NCBI GenBank assembly: GCA_010093685.1
Contig: MU006229.1
Location: 682,001-746,000, forward strand
Source: Ophiobolus disseminans
Lineage: Eukaryota; Ascomycota; Dothideomycetes; Pleosporales; Phaeosphaeriaceae
Direction of reading: 5' to 3'
DNA length: 64,000 nt
Under the pieces are notes generated by a model. It worked only from the letters and a program-made list of their open reading frames with translations, was not told where the DNA came from and did no database searches. How positions within the stretch are numbered: the stretch's first letter is position 1; every line of letters starts with the position of its first letter. Shown here in pieces: positions 21,276 to 31,398 of this stretch. The translations under genes were made by a program, and so were the position numbers.

Positions 21276-21662
21276 ATGGCCGTCAAACCGATTACTGGCG
21301 TATGTGCAGCCATTGAGTGCTCTGGGCAATGGCGGGCAGGAGGCTAATGACTGGATGCAGATGCTCCGACGACAGGTCGTGCTCGACCTTTCCGTTGCCA
21401 TGGGTGCGTATATCTGTGCTAGTCAGCCGGCGAATGCATACAGTGCTAACGTCGATTTGCAGGTCTGGGATTAACTGCCGGATACGCCTGGTGGTACGGT
21501 ACGTGAATGCTGAACTCCTACGCCACATCAATTCGGAAGACGATACTTCAACGAGCCACCCACTTACGCTTCAAAGGCTACCATGTCCCCGCCGTTCGTC
21601 ACCGTGACGCGTTTTACCAGAAGCTCGAGGATGACCGTGCAACTGCTCTTGGCCAGAAATAA
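21276..21662 (+). CDS. COX9: Cytochrome c oxidase subunit VIIa (Cox9)
   Basis: Four small exons, join(21276..21299, 21361..21403, 21463..21498, 21577..21662), give 62 residues, so the gene is easy to miss. The product begins MAVKPITGMLRRQVVLDLS and continues GLGLTAGYAWWYG and YHVPAVRHRDAFYQKLEDD. This matches the order in yeast Cox9 (59 residues): short matrix N-terminus, PITG-x-(K/R)RR, one membrane helix (residues about 18-36), WW at its end, and a charged intermembrane-space helix ending in the KLE region. Introns are 60, 59 and 78 bp with donors GTATGT, GTGCGT and GTACGT, and all phases agree. It is a structural nuclear-encoded subunit of complex IV in the inner membrane. Confidence 0.93.
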
Positions 21663-24448
21663 ACGACAAGTCCTGCGGAACAAGATTTCCTATGTCCTGA
21701 GAAGTCATGAAAGCATATAAACAGGCATGGAGCTGAGGATCAAATGTATCATAGGTGGAGTGGATCCTTCGACAGCACATCAATTCAAGCAGTCAAACGA
21801 GCAGTACTTTGCACGTCGCTTCTCGGGCAATTTCGTTTTCTGATGCGCATTCACGTTTGGCTGTGATTGTAAGTTCTTGATATTTGTAATGAGTGTAAGT
21901 TTTAGAAGAATGCCAAGCTAACAACACGGTGTGGTTTTATCTGCTCATAAGGAATCTGACCTCGAAAGGTAATGATCAGGGTTCGTTAGGCTGTTGTACA
22001 TGTCTGTAGTTATGGGAGCAGCTTCGAACACGGTTCAGAAACACCATTTGGTGTGCATGATGTATTACGGGAGCACCCGCACATCGCATTCAACCCCGCT
22101 CGGCCTAGCATGCTCAGCTTAGGTCTGTCCCAGCCGTGGTCCGCGATTAGCTCTCTGTCTCCTTGTTAATACAGTTAGCACGCCCACAGAAACGAGAAGC
22201 TCAAGCGTGCGATTTGACACTAGCTGGCAATGTTACTCTGTCTTGTGAACAGGGTTAAGGCGGAACTGAAAGAATGGATGAGTTCGATTGTCTACATGTT
22301 AATGTCACAGTGCCAAAATCTGCTCTGCAAACTAGGCGAGGCCTCACAAGCTTCTCTATAAGCCTTGAAAGTACAGCCAGTGATTTCACCATATGCAGAC
22401 TACATCGGGTATAACGTTAGTCCAAATACTCTTACTAGTATTGTGATGTTTACCTAATTACATGAATTCTGAACGTGGCAGACGTCGTTTGCGTGGCTTG
22501 CCCGAAGTTGAGAAGCCGTAGGCGCGATTGAAGCCAAACGACTAAGGATTCAGAGCCACAGCAGACCATCGCAGATCGAGAAACCCACCGTGTTGATGCA
22601 GTCAAGAACTCGATTGCAAGGGGATCTCCACCACTCCCTTGATCCGATCACGGGATCGTCACGCGCGGATCTCTGCAGCAACTGTCCACCCGACGGCGGC
22701 CGGAAGTTGTCTCATCACCAACACCCGAAACCGTTCTTGGCGCTGCGGATGTCTGTCAAGGTGCAGATACATATGACGAAGCACATAATACCACGAATTA
22801 TACGTGGCTTGACAGACAAGTTGCGATGACAGCGGACGTGGTCTCTGCTTATTGAGATGTGACTGCATCATCGTGCAGCCAGTGTGAAAGCGGTGGCGGG
22901 CAGACGTGGCCGTGGTCTCAACCAATGAGCGGGGAGCATTGATCAGGAACGATTGCTGCAGGGAAGGGCGGGACGTAAGTACGGTGTGCCAAGCAGATCG
23001 ACACAATGCAGGTGCGCGTTCAGGTGGAAGCCAGAAGGAGACAGGAGGGTAGAGGTTGCAGATGGGACGACTGGGTGAGCACGAAAAGGGAGATCTAGAC
23101 AATGAGCGACGCAAAAAAAGAAGCAGTGGGAAACATGGGGGAGCAATGATGAGTGAGACTTGACATGGTGGTTCGCAGATGCAGCACGGGCGGGCGCCAG
23201 TGGAAGATTAGCGTCCTCATCAGGCGTCTAGGCTAACGGCTGGCAGATCAGCAACACGATGCGCTCGAGGTTGGCAACAAAGAGCAGCCTCTTGCGCAGA
23301 AGGCCAAAGCAGTACCTGCAGCTCGAGTTCTGCAAAGCATGAGCAGCTTATCCAGAGCGGAGTTGGTGGCTCGCAGGCAGATGACGGGAGATGGACGACT
23401 ATTTTTGTGTAGACAGACAAATGCAGACACAGGCGGTCGCCAGTGGGTCGCACCAATACCCACGGCGATGGCGTGCCGCTAGCTGCTCTGCTGCTTGCGA
23501 GCGGTGATATTGGAGTGGAGTGGGTGATTTGAATTGGAGGTCGGCTCGTCAATCTCATCACAAGACGGGCGCAAAGGGCAGCGAATCTGGCTAGCCGGGT
23601 GGCGCCATGCAGCTAACATGGAGAGGGTGTTGCATCTGCGCCTCCGGCTGCTGAGACGGGCGGTTTGGGCGTTTGCTGTCGAGATGAAACCCGGCGTCCT
23701 CGATGTCGAGCGCTGCAGTGGTGCTGCGGCAAAGTCGAGACGCAGCGCCGAGTCTCTCGAAAGCATGACGAGACGAGGCACACAGTCTGCAGTAGCAATC
23801 AGGCAAAGGTCGGGAGGGCACATGTACGGCTGTGGCAGCGGCGGAAGATTAAACGTAGGCGCTTGGCTCCATCCATCCACAAACCTGGTGGCACTGGCGA
23901 GAGTCAGCCGCCTGGTCCTCCGCCGTGTGAAGGGCGAGGGCGTGGTCCTCCTTGATACAGTTGTCTTTGGCAGAGCGGTCGCCGGAAAGACGGCGCACAT
24001 TTGCTGAGCAGGAGGAGCGTCGACGTGCAGACCAGGCCGACATTAACGGTGCTCCCGCCTAATCGTGCCTTCCCTGCGTCTGCTGGTCCAGGGTGGCCGC
24101 GCTTGCTTCAGCCCGGGCCTAGCTCGCCAGTCGATCAATTGCACACCAGCAGCCCAGAGGACAAACCATCCGCACCACTACGCCTCACTCCGACACTCTG
24201 ACACCCTCCCACTGCCACTGCCACTGCCACTGCCACTGCCACTGCACTCCCACTCCCACTCCACCTTCACCTACCACCTCCCACCACGGCTCCTCCCCCT
24301 CACACGTCGCCGCTTTGTCGCGAATTACCCACGCCGTCCCCACTCACCCCCGGCCTCGTCACCGCATACCTCCGTCCTGTATGAGCCGTGTGCACGTCTG
24401 CTCCGCCCGCGGCCTCGCACCGCACCCACCGCACCCTCCGCCGGCGAC
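21663..24448. other. Long intergenic region upstream of the Med15-like gene
   Basis: 2.8 kb with no supported gene. Overlapping open frames at 23479-24007 on both strands (about 157-173 codons) have no domain. The right end should be the 5' leader of the Med15-like gene; its frame is open back to 24065 but the first ATG is at 24449. I saw no tRNA or transposon remnant. Confidence 0.5.
24209..24244 (+). repeat. Hexanucleotide microsatellite (CCACTG)6
   Basis: Six exact CCACTG units, followed by a CACTCC-type run to about 24262. It lies in the presumed 5' leader of the Med15-like gene. In the open frame it would read Leu-Pro repeats. Confidence 0.9.
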
Positions 24449-27400
24449 ATGAACAACCCCAACTTCCAGCAGAATGCCATGGGCGGCCCGCGACCGCAGG
24501 CGGGCAACGGCCTGCAGCAGTTCGTCCAGCACTACCGCCAGCAGCTGCAGCAGCAGAAGATCCCCCAGGGCTGGCAGCAGTCCATCTCGCCCGAGGAGCG
24601 CGGCCAGCTATGCCAGCAGTTCTACACGCAGTACCGCCTGCTCAAGCCCGACTCGGCCGACATGGAGGCCATGCGCGCCTCGGTCAACTTCGAGACGCAG
24701 AACTTCATCGGCAGCGGCAGCAAGGAGCAATACGTGAACAACATCAAGTCGAAGCTCCTGATGATGACCCAGGCACGCCAGCAGCAGATGGCGCGCATGG
24801 GGGGCAACCTGGGGCCGGCTAGCCTGGGACCCATGAACAACGCCATGAGCAACGCCATGAACTCCGCCCAGATGCACATGATGAGCCAGCCCGGCCTCCA
24901 GGGCCCCAGGCAGGGCACCCCACAGCAGCAGTTCAATTCCGCCTTCCCCAACGCCCACCTCCAGCGTCCCATGCAGGTGTCGCCTGTCCCCATGTCGCAA
25001 GCACAGTCGTCCATGGGCATGAACAACGGAAATCCAGCCAACCTGAACCAGGGCCAGGACCCCCAGCAACCGAATGCGAACCAAACGCCCCAGAACCCGC
25101 GACAGGAGAACGCCATCATCAACCAGTTTGCGAAGCGGCTGATGGATACGTGCAAGGATGAGGTCAAAGCAAAGTTCCAACAGGATGTGGCATCCTGGCC
25201 CGAGCACAAGAAGGCACAGCTCATGAGCCAGGGCGTCGAACCAATCTTCTTCCGTTTCCGACAGCATGCCGAGGCGCTGTACAGGGGAGGCGCCCTGAAC
25301 AGGCCGCCAGGTGCCAACGGCAATCCAATGCAGCCCGGAGCGCAGGGTCGTATGGCCAATCAAATGGGTGCGAACCAGCGTCAGTCGAACCAAGACTTCG
25401 ACATGAACGCTATCGCAAACCAGCAGATGGAAGCCATGCGGGTCCAAGACCAGGGAGCAATGGTCGTCCCAGCGAGCAACAACGCGAACGGCGCCCAGAT
25501 GAACGGCTTCCCCGGGCAGAACCCACAGCAGCCTCAACAGCAGAATGCGGCCGCCGCACAGCGACAGGCCGCCGAGGCTGCCGCATTCCAGAACACCATC
25601 CAACGCCAGCAAGTTCAGCAAATGCAACAGGCGCAAGCACAATCGCTCGCCCATGCTCAGCTAGAGCAACAACGCCAACGACAAGCGGCTCAAGCACGGA
25701 ATCCTAACCAGCTCAACCCAAATCAGCTTCTTCAAGGCTTGAACGGTGGCTTGAACCTGCCGCCTTCGAGTCAAAGTCCAGGCCCCATGTCCATGCTGAA
25801 CCGGCCAATGCACCCTCCAGGGCAGCCAGGCACTCCGACCCCGCAGCAACAGCCTCAGAACCATGTGCCCGTCATGACACCCCGACCAGGGCAGATGAAC
25901 AACGATCCACAAGTAAGCGCTCTGTTGCGGGAAGCACAACAGAGAGCTAATGCTGTTGCGCATAACCAGCCTCTGACTGAACAACTCCGTATGAGCATGA
26001 TGCCTGCCGACTTTGAACCACATGTCAAGCAACACCTGTTGAAAGTTCCGGACCAGCAATTCCGAGCAATAGTCCAGCAGCACATGCACCAGCGGCGGGC
26101 GAATGGGGCCATACCATTCCAAGGGCTACAACCGAATCAAGGCCAACCAAATCCACTCTTCAATCAACAGCCTCCGAACCAGCCGGGAATGCCGAATCAA
26201 ATGATTGGGAACATGGGGCGTCCAGGTCTGAACATTGGCCAGCAAATGTCAGGACTTGGACAACAACACCCGATGGGTCAGCGTCCTCAGCAGGCCCCGT
26301 CGCAGCAGCAGAGGTTACACAATGCGAACCAGCTGTTGCGCCAGAACCCGGGTATTATACAGGCCACAGACATTAGGCCATACCCTCCCAACGTTCTAGG
26401 CCAGCAAGTACGGGCGAATATACCCCCAGAGATCAAAAGCTGGGGCCAGCTCAAACAATGGGCGACACAGAATCCAGCTCTGATAGCTGGCATCAGTATG
26501 GACAAACTGTTGCTGCTTCAAGTCTTACATTTCCAAGACCTCATGAAACAACAAAATAGTGGACAAGCACAGCAACAGAACGCCATGCCCGGTCTCGCCC
26601 CCCCGGCTCAGATGACACCGAATCAGGCGGCAGTTCGTACACCACAGCCGCAGCCAAATATGCAAGTCACGCCGCAGGAGGTTCAGCAGCTGAGGCAAAA
26701 GTTACCGCCTCAACAGATGAACGTCTCAGACGACCAGTTGCGCCAGTACATTGTCCAGCAAAAGGTCAAGGCACGACAGCAACAGGCTCAACTCCAGCAG
26801 CAACAGCATCTTCAATCGGCCATGCTTGCCCAGCGTGCTGGTCAGCAGCCACAACAATCTATGCCGGGCCAACAACAGCCTCCCAATCGTCCACCGACCG
26901 CCCAGCCTCAGGGCACACAACCTACACCACAGCCAAAGGCAGTCCCCAGACCACAACCCCTTCCACAGACCAATCAGCCAAATGTTGCAACTAACAAGGG
27001 TATGAAGAGGCCTAATGAAGATACGGCTGAGGTAGTTGTAGACGTGTCTTCAACAACTGTTGCTCCGCAAGCACCTGCAATGGTTCCAACGCGCTCTGGT
27101 GCAGGTCTCAGTTTCACGCCGGAACAGATGTCTAAGATGACACCTACCCAGCAAGCTCAAATGAGGGCTCAGCTGCTCAAAGCTCAGGATGCCTCGAACG
27201 CAACCGGCAATAAGATGCAGCCACAGCAGCAGAATGCGACACCGAACAACGAGGAGATCAGAGCGAGAATGGTGGACCCTGCACGGATGAAGGCTTTCAA
27301 CCAGCTCGTTGACGAGGTAGAACGGAGCATACCGCCTAGGCAGTATGTCCAATTGCCACCGCAGCTACGAGCTCCACTACAACAGTCGCTAAAGGACCAA

Positions 27401-28990
27401 CTCGACAAGATGAAGAAGATCGAGCAGGCGCTGCGCATCTTTCATGCATCCTACAACGGCCCGGAATATGAAGGTATCATCAAGCAGGTGGTCCACGCAC
27501 GTGCCTTGGTATTTCAACAAATTAACAAACAGGACGGCACCCTTCACGATCAAGTTACTTTGACCACGGAGGAGTTCAAGACTCACATGCGCGCGATGCT
27601 CAGTTTCTACGCCAAGGTCACGCACAGAATGGCCTCAGGCCAGAACGCCGTGCAGCAGCCGCAGCCCCAACAAGGCCCCAATTCGCTACCGGCGCAACTC
27701 AATGCTGCGAACCTGAAGATTGTTGAGCAGCAGCAGCGGCAGCAAAAGCCTCCGTCGGCTCCGACGACCGACCGGCCACCATTTGCGCTTGGTGATCAAT
27801 CTGCTCGGGGCGCCCCAACTTATTTTGAAGGCGCCAAAACGGTCACCAACCTCGTGCTACCAGACAAGAAGCGCGCGAAGCTTGAGCCTGGAAGTCAAAC
27901 ATCGACGCCTGGACCCAGACCATCTCCGCGTATGGGCGCGGGCAAGGCTCAGGGCCATTCTCCAGAGCTTACGCGGCAGCCACCACCTAGCAAGCAAGTC
28001 CCACAGAGACCGACCTTTCAGTGCAAGTCACCGGACTGCGAATACTCCGTGCGGGGCTTTGATACTCAGGCTGATCTGGACGCTCATGTTGGCCAGGTGC
28101 ATGCAAAGATCGAGAACCCGCTTCAGTTCGCGCTAGAGTCAATGGCGGAGTACTTGGACGTTGATCCAAAGACCGGCGAACCCCGAGTGGACCCAAACAA
28201 TGCAAGGCTTCTGACCAAAGCAGCTCCTGCAGCATCGCGTGCAGCTCAACCGGGCAAGTTAGAGCATACACCCAATGTTCCGGCGAACGCGGGCACTCCA
28301 GCCGGGACTCAAGTAGCAGCGACACCCATGGCACGCGTGCCAACCCAAACGGGCATGAAGAGTTCCCCCGTGACCAACTTCCTAAAGACTCCCCAGGCAA
28401 TGGCGAAGGTAGCGACGCCGGGCTCGGGAGCTCATGCAAAGGCTACACCCACGAGCATGCCACGACCTGCGCCGAAGGAGCAGACTGTTGCTGCGCCAGA
28501 ACCTATGAAAGCAGAGGAGCAACCGCTTATGCCCATGTCGCTGCTCGACTATTCTTACGAGGACACGTTTGCTGCTCTTGATGCCAATGGCCCTTTTACT
28601 TGTCTGGATCTTAAAGATGAGGACACGACCTGGGCGGTTCGTTCGCGACCAGCGTCCCCGATGACTACGCCCGAGTCGTCTGCAAAGGACACTCCGTCCA
28701 CTCGCACGTCAGACATATCGGAGAATGACAACTTGCACATCAACCTTGACCTTACGGACATGGACATGCCTGATGCGTGGACCATGGGCTTCAACGACAA
28801 TGCTCTCCCAATGGACATGCAGCTATCTGAAGACATGCAAAATCTTGGTGTCATGCTCCCCCCCATGGACAACGATGACATGATGCTGTTCCCGAGTTAT
28901 GGGGACGGCATGATGGATCTCGAGACTCTGGAGAAGACCATGGACAGCATGGGCGGCTCTCTCGATCCGTCGATGCTGGGACCTATGTGA
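24449..28990 (+). CDS. Mediator subunit 15-like, Gln-rich coactivator with KIX-like domain
   Basis: One exon, 1513 residues from ATG 24449. The N-terminus has a KIX-like block (residues about 30-110: IPQGWQQSISPEERGQLCQQ, then NFETQNFIGSGSKEQYVNNI), as in fungal Med15/Gal11, where it binds activators. A second helical block (residues about 220-280) includes FAKRLMDTCKDEVKAKFQQD. Long Gln/Asn/Met/Pro-rich stretches follow. Helical blocks recur near 650-710 (IPPEIKSWGQLKQWA) and 930-1060 (ARMVDPARMKAFNQLVDEVE). A C2H2-like motif, CKSPDCEYSVRGF then DAHVGQVH, lies near 1191-1220. The acidic C-terminus has many Met/Asp residues. Role by family: tail-module subunit linking activators to RNA polymerase II. 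The zinc-finger-like motif is not something I associate with yeast Gal11. Confidence 0.75.
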   Translation: MNNPNFQQNAMGGPRPQAGNGLQQFVQHYRQQLQQQKIPQGWQQSISPEERGQLCQQFYTQYRLLKPDSADMEAMRASVNFETQNFIGSGSKEQYVNNIKSKLLMMTQARQQQMARMGGNLGPASLGPMNNAMSNAMNSAQMHMMSQPGLQGPRQGTPQQQFNSAFPNAHLQRPMQVSPVPMSQAQSSMGMNNGNPANLNQGQDPQQPNANQTPQNPRQENAIINQFAKRLMDTCKDEVKAKFQQDVASWPEHKKAQLMSQGVEPIFFRFRQHAEALYRGGALNRPPGANGNPMQPGAQGRMANQMGANQRQSNQDFDMNAIANQQMEAMRVQDQGAMVVPASNNANGAQMNGFPGQNPQQPQQQNAAAAQRQAAEAAAFQNTIQRQQVQQMQQAQAQSLAHAQLEQQRQRQAAQARNPNQLNPNQLLQGLNGGLNLPPSSQSPGPMSMLNRPMHPPGQPGTPTPQQQPQNHVPVMTPRPGQMNNDPQVSALLREAQQRANAVAHNQPLTEQLRMSMMPADFEPHVKQHLLKVPDQQFRAIVQQHMHQRRANGAIPFQGLQPNQGQPNPLFNQQPPNQPGMPNQMIGNMGRPGLNIGQQMSGLGQQHPMGQRPQQAPSQQQRLHNANQLLRQNPGIIQATDIRPYPPNVLGQQVRANIPPEIKSWGQLKQWATQNPALIAGISMDKLLLLQVLHFQDLMKQQNSGQAQQQNAMPGLAPPAQMTPNQAAVRTPQPQPNMQVTPQEVQQLRQKLPPQQMNVSDDQLRQYIVQQKVKARQQQAQLQQQQHLQSAMLAQRAGQQPQQSMPGQQQPPNRPPTAQPQGTQPTPQPKAVPRPQPLPQTNQPNVATNKGMKRPNEDTAEVVVDVSSTTVAPQAPAMVPTRSGAGLSFTPEQMSKMTPTQQAQMRAQLLKAQDASNATGNKMQPQQQNATPNNEEIRARMVDPARMKAFNQLVDEVERSIPPRQYVQLPPQLRAPLQQSLKDQLDKMKKIEQALRIFHASYNGPEYEGIIKQVVHARALVFQQINKQDGTLHDQVTLTTEEFKTHMRAMLSFYAKVTHRMASGQNAVQQPQPQQGPNSLPAQLNAANLKIVEQQQRQQKPPSAPTTDRPPFALGDQSARGAPTYFEGAKTVTNLVLPDKKRAKLEPGSQTSTPGPRPSPRMGAGKAQGHSPELTRQPPPSKQVPQRPTFQCKSPDCEYSVRGFDTQADLDAHVGQVHAKIENPLQFALESMAEYLDVDPKTGEPRVDPNNARLLTKAAPAASRAAQPGKLEHTPNVPANAGTPAGTQVAATPMARVPTQTGMKSSPVTNFLKTPQAMAKVATPGSGAHAKATPTSMPRPAPKEQTVAAPEPMKAEEQPLMPMSLLDYSYEDTFAALDANGPFTCLDLKDEDTTWAVRSRPASPMTTPESSAKDTPSTRTSDISENDNLHINLDLTDMDMPDAWTMGFNDNALPMDMQLSEDMQNLGVMLPPMDNDDMMLFPSYGDGMMDLETLEKTMDSMGGSLDPSMLGPM

Positions 28991-30404
28991 TCTTCCCAAC
29001 CTTTTTCTACCGATCGATATATTTTCTACATTTAGTTGCATTTAGCTGGTCTTTGGACCACATGAGCCGTTCTGCGTTATGTATCCCTCAGCGTAGTGCG
29101 AGGCCTTGCTGTTTTATTTACTTTTGTAGCTGTCGATTTTGTATCTGCAAGGCGTATGGAGCTCTTTTTTTTGGTGAGGCTCGGCCTTGCTCATGGCAAT
29201 GATGGGTCTTTACATAGCGGCGCGAAAGGGGGCTAAACATTGGCTATGTTATGACGGCACTGGGACTTTTTACATACTTTGTCATCGTGTGGTGTGGCGG
29301 ATTTATACCCTTTCATTCTCCAGTCACTTTCGATTGTAGGAAGGTGATTTTGGGATGGCGTTACTTGTTTTGTAGTATGAATGACATGTAGACGAATGCT
29401 CATTACGTCTTCGAAGAACTGAAGTGATCCGACTGCCTCTTGGACTATCGGCCCTTCGACAAGCTATGAGGCGGGTTGGGTGTGGAAGTGTCACAAAACC
29501 ACTCGGACTTGCCGCCGTCTTCACCTGCAAAATCCCTCAGAAGTCGTGGCCTGATGTGTACCTACCTACCCAAGGTTCACAGCAGCAACGGCGCAAGCAA
29601 GTGAGCCAATTGTTCTACTCGGCGCTGCCGACGCAATGGAGTTGTAAGAACGGGTCCAATGCTACCAGAATTCGGCCAGCCTCATCATTGTTACTTCATG
29701 TGCAAATTCTGACCCCAACAAAGTTGAATACAGCAGTGGCAACGAGTGAAAACTTCACGAACAGATGACGTCGTGTAGGACAAGGGTTGTTGGCTGCGGT
29801 GAGCTTTTGTGCTGCAGAGTCAGCGAGGCTGAGTGTGGCGATGCGCGAATCGCGAATGTGTTGGGCCTATTTTCGGCACTTAGCACGCTTACTAGGGGCG
29901 TACATGCGGGTTGGCTTGGGTAAGCGGAGCGCGTCCGGCCCTGGCTGCGGAAACTTATGGGGTGCCAGATGGAGGTTTGGATGGGACGAAACGAGGGCGC
30001 GAGTGAGGGCGCGAGTGAGGGCTTTGTTGACTGTGAAGGGGATGCTGGGAAGGAGGTTCAGGCATCTAGAGCGCGAGGGATGGGATTCGGCAACTTGCAG
30101 CGGTGTGAGAAAAATTCCAGACGGAGGGAAGAATGTAGCACAGGGTCCTGGGTGGGTCTGGGGAACGACGATCTGCCTAGCACGTTCAGCTCCCATTCGA
30201 TCGGTTCGCTTTCCGAACAGGGCGCTGCACTGGTGTGGGATATTTTATTGCGGGTACACGCGAGTAGGGTCAATGCTTCACGAAGTGTTTGTGATGGAGG
30301 TACATGAGAGAACGTGAAGTGAGAATGGCATTACGTGTGCGAGATTGAGATGGACATGGACTTGCGGTATGGAGATGGCCATCAACGCTACCCCTGCCCC
30401 TGTC
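28991..30404. other. Intergenic region, no gene recognised
   Basis: 1.4 kb holding the two 3' untranslated regions of convergent genes plus more. The frame at 29787-30317 (176 codons) has no ATG at its start and no domain. A GTGAGGGCGCGA-type short tandem repeat lies near 29995-30022. Confidence 0.5.
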
Positions 30405-30911
30405 TCACGTGAGCTTCGGCTTGTGCTTCTCAAACCCTACGCCCAACAAGAACAGACTACGCAGAATGGCGAGGAAGTAGACAAAGGGGACGTTTCCGCA
30501 GTCGATGGCGTTCCAGCGCCAGTACTGCCAGTAGACCCAGCTCCCCAGCGGCGCGACCGAGTACAGGTGGCCGATATCAGCAATGAGCAGGCCGGTGATG
30601 AAGGTCTTCCAGACTTGGACATCTGTTGTTGCGCGCAGCACCGAGGCCTCCAGGATGGCGAGGCCTAGGTACAGGTTGGCCAGCTGGGACATCACGATCT
30701 GGGTTGATATCGGGACCGAGAGGCCTGGAGCGGTGGGTGCATGCGTCAGGTCTAGGTAGGTTGGCGTTAGGAAATGGGCATAGACTGCCCCAGCCAGGAT
30801 GGAGGCGGGCTCGATCCAGAGGAAGATGAGACGATAGACGGCGGGTATGCGCGCGGGTGTTGCGGCTGCCATGGCGGTGGTGTTTCCGGCGAGGGTGGAA
30901 TCTGTAACCAT
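30405..30911 (-). CDS. Four-helix membrane protein, DUF7704-like
   Basis: One exon, 168 residues from ATG 30911. Four hydrophobic segments are seen: IPAVYRLIFLWIEPASILAG (residues about 22-41), the region around STQIVMSQLANLYLGLAILE (about 69-88), FITGLLIADIGHLYSVAPLG (about 104-123), and VPFVYFLAILRSLFLLGVGF (about 141-160). The IEP motif in the first helix, the conserved Asp-Ile-Gly-His in the third, and WxYWRWNAIDCGNVPFVY before the last resemble a fungal-specific family I know as DUF7704. Function is unknown. It is divergent from the F-box/WD40 gene with a 487 bp spacing. Confidence 0.75.
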   Translation of the reverse strand: MVTDSTLAGNTTAMAAATPARIPAVYRLIFLWIEPASILAGAVYAHFLTPTYLDLTHAPTAPGLSVPISTQIVMSQLANLYLGLAILEASVLRATTDVQVWKTFITGLLIADIGHLYSVAPLGSWVYWQYWRWNAIDCGNVPFVYFLAILRSLFLLGVGFEKHKPKLT

Positions 30912-31398
30912 GGCTCAATGTGTAGCGGAGCGGGTGGTCGATAATGGTGGAGGTTCTCGGCGGCGGCGTCGTGGCTGCCGCACCAGGGATGGGTGTCCAT
31001 GTCATGCTTGTTCGCCTCCGGCTGCGAGTTAAGACGTGGGCGAGTTGCCAGATTGTGATGGCCATCCCGTCTCTCGCTCCGACATTGTTGATCCAACGAC
31101 AACCCCTACCCGAGCCGCTCCCTTTTGCTCTCTCAGTCTCTCAGTCTCTCGCTCTCCACGCAGCATTTTCCGCTGCCGTGCACATTCACTACTGCTGTCG
31201 TTCCGCGTGCATTGCTGCCCTATTCTTCACCTGTTCCAGCGAAGCCCAAGCCTCTTTTCCGCGCTCTGTGACGACTCGCCATCTGTTTCGGCTTCGCCCT
31301 CACCACGACTCATTTGCCTCGCATTGCCGCACGCTGCATTTAGACCCGCCTGCGACCGCTCCTCGCCCGGCCAGCAACAGCGCACCGCAACGCCCCCC
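30912..31398. promoter_or_regulatory. Divergent promoter region with CT-rich tract
   Basis: 487 bp between divergent start codons. It has a pyrimidine-rich run with repeats of TCTCTCAG near 31127-31157, a common feature of fungal housekeeping promoters. The frame of the downstream gene is open through here but lacks an ATG before 31399. Confidence 0.5.

Noticed and set aside
23479..24007. Overlapping open frames of about 157-173 codons on both strands upstream of the Med15-like gene
   Set aside because: They mirror each other in GC-rich DNA, have no domain, and the composition is not protein-like. Best explained as chance frames.
24065..24448. Upstream extension of the Med15-like reading frame
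   Set aside because: The first codon is GTG, there is no ATG until 24449, and the segment includes the CCACTG repeat read as Leu-Pro repeats. The family-like KIX block begins right after 24449.
24608..25654. 348-codon minus-strand frame opposite the Med15-like gene
   Set aside because: Shadow of Gln codons (CAG reversed gives Leu CTG), hence Leu-rich; no independent support.
29787..30317. 176-codon plus-strand frame between the Med15-like and DUF7704-like genes
   Set aside because: No ATG at its start and no domain. The GAGGGCGCGA repeat explains part of the open frame.
31036..31398. Upstream extension of the F-box/WD40 frame
   Set aside because: It begins with GTG and has no in-frame ATG; the sequence is the CT-rich leader.
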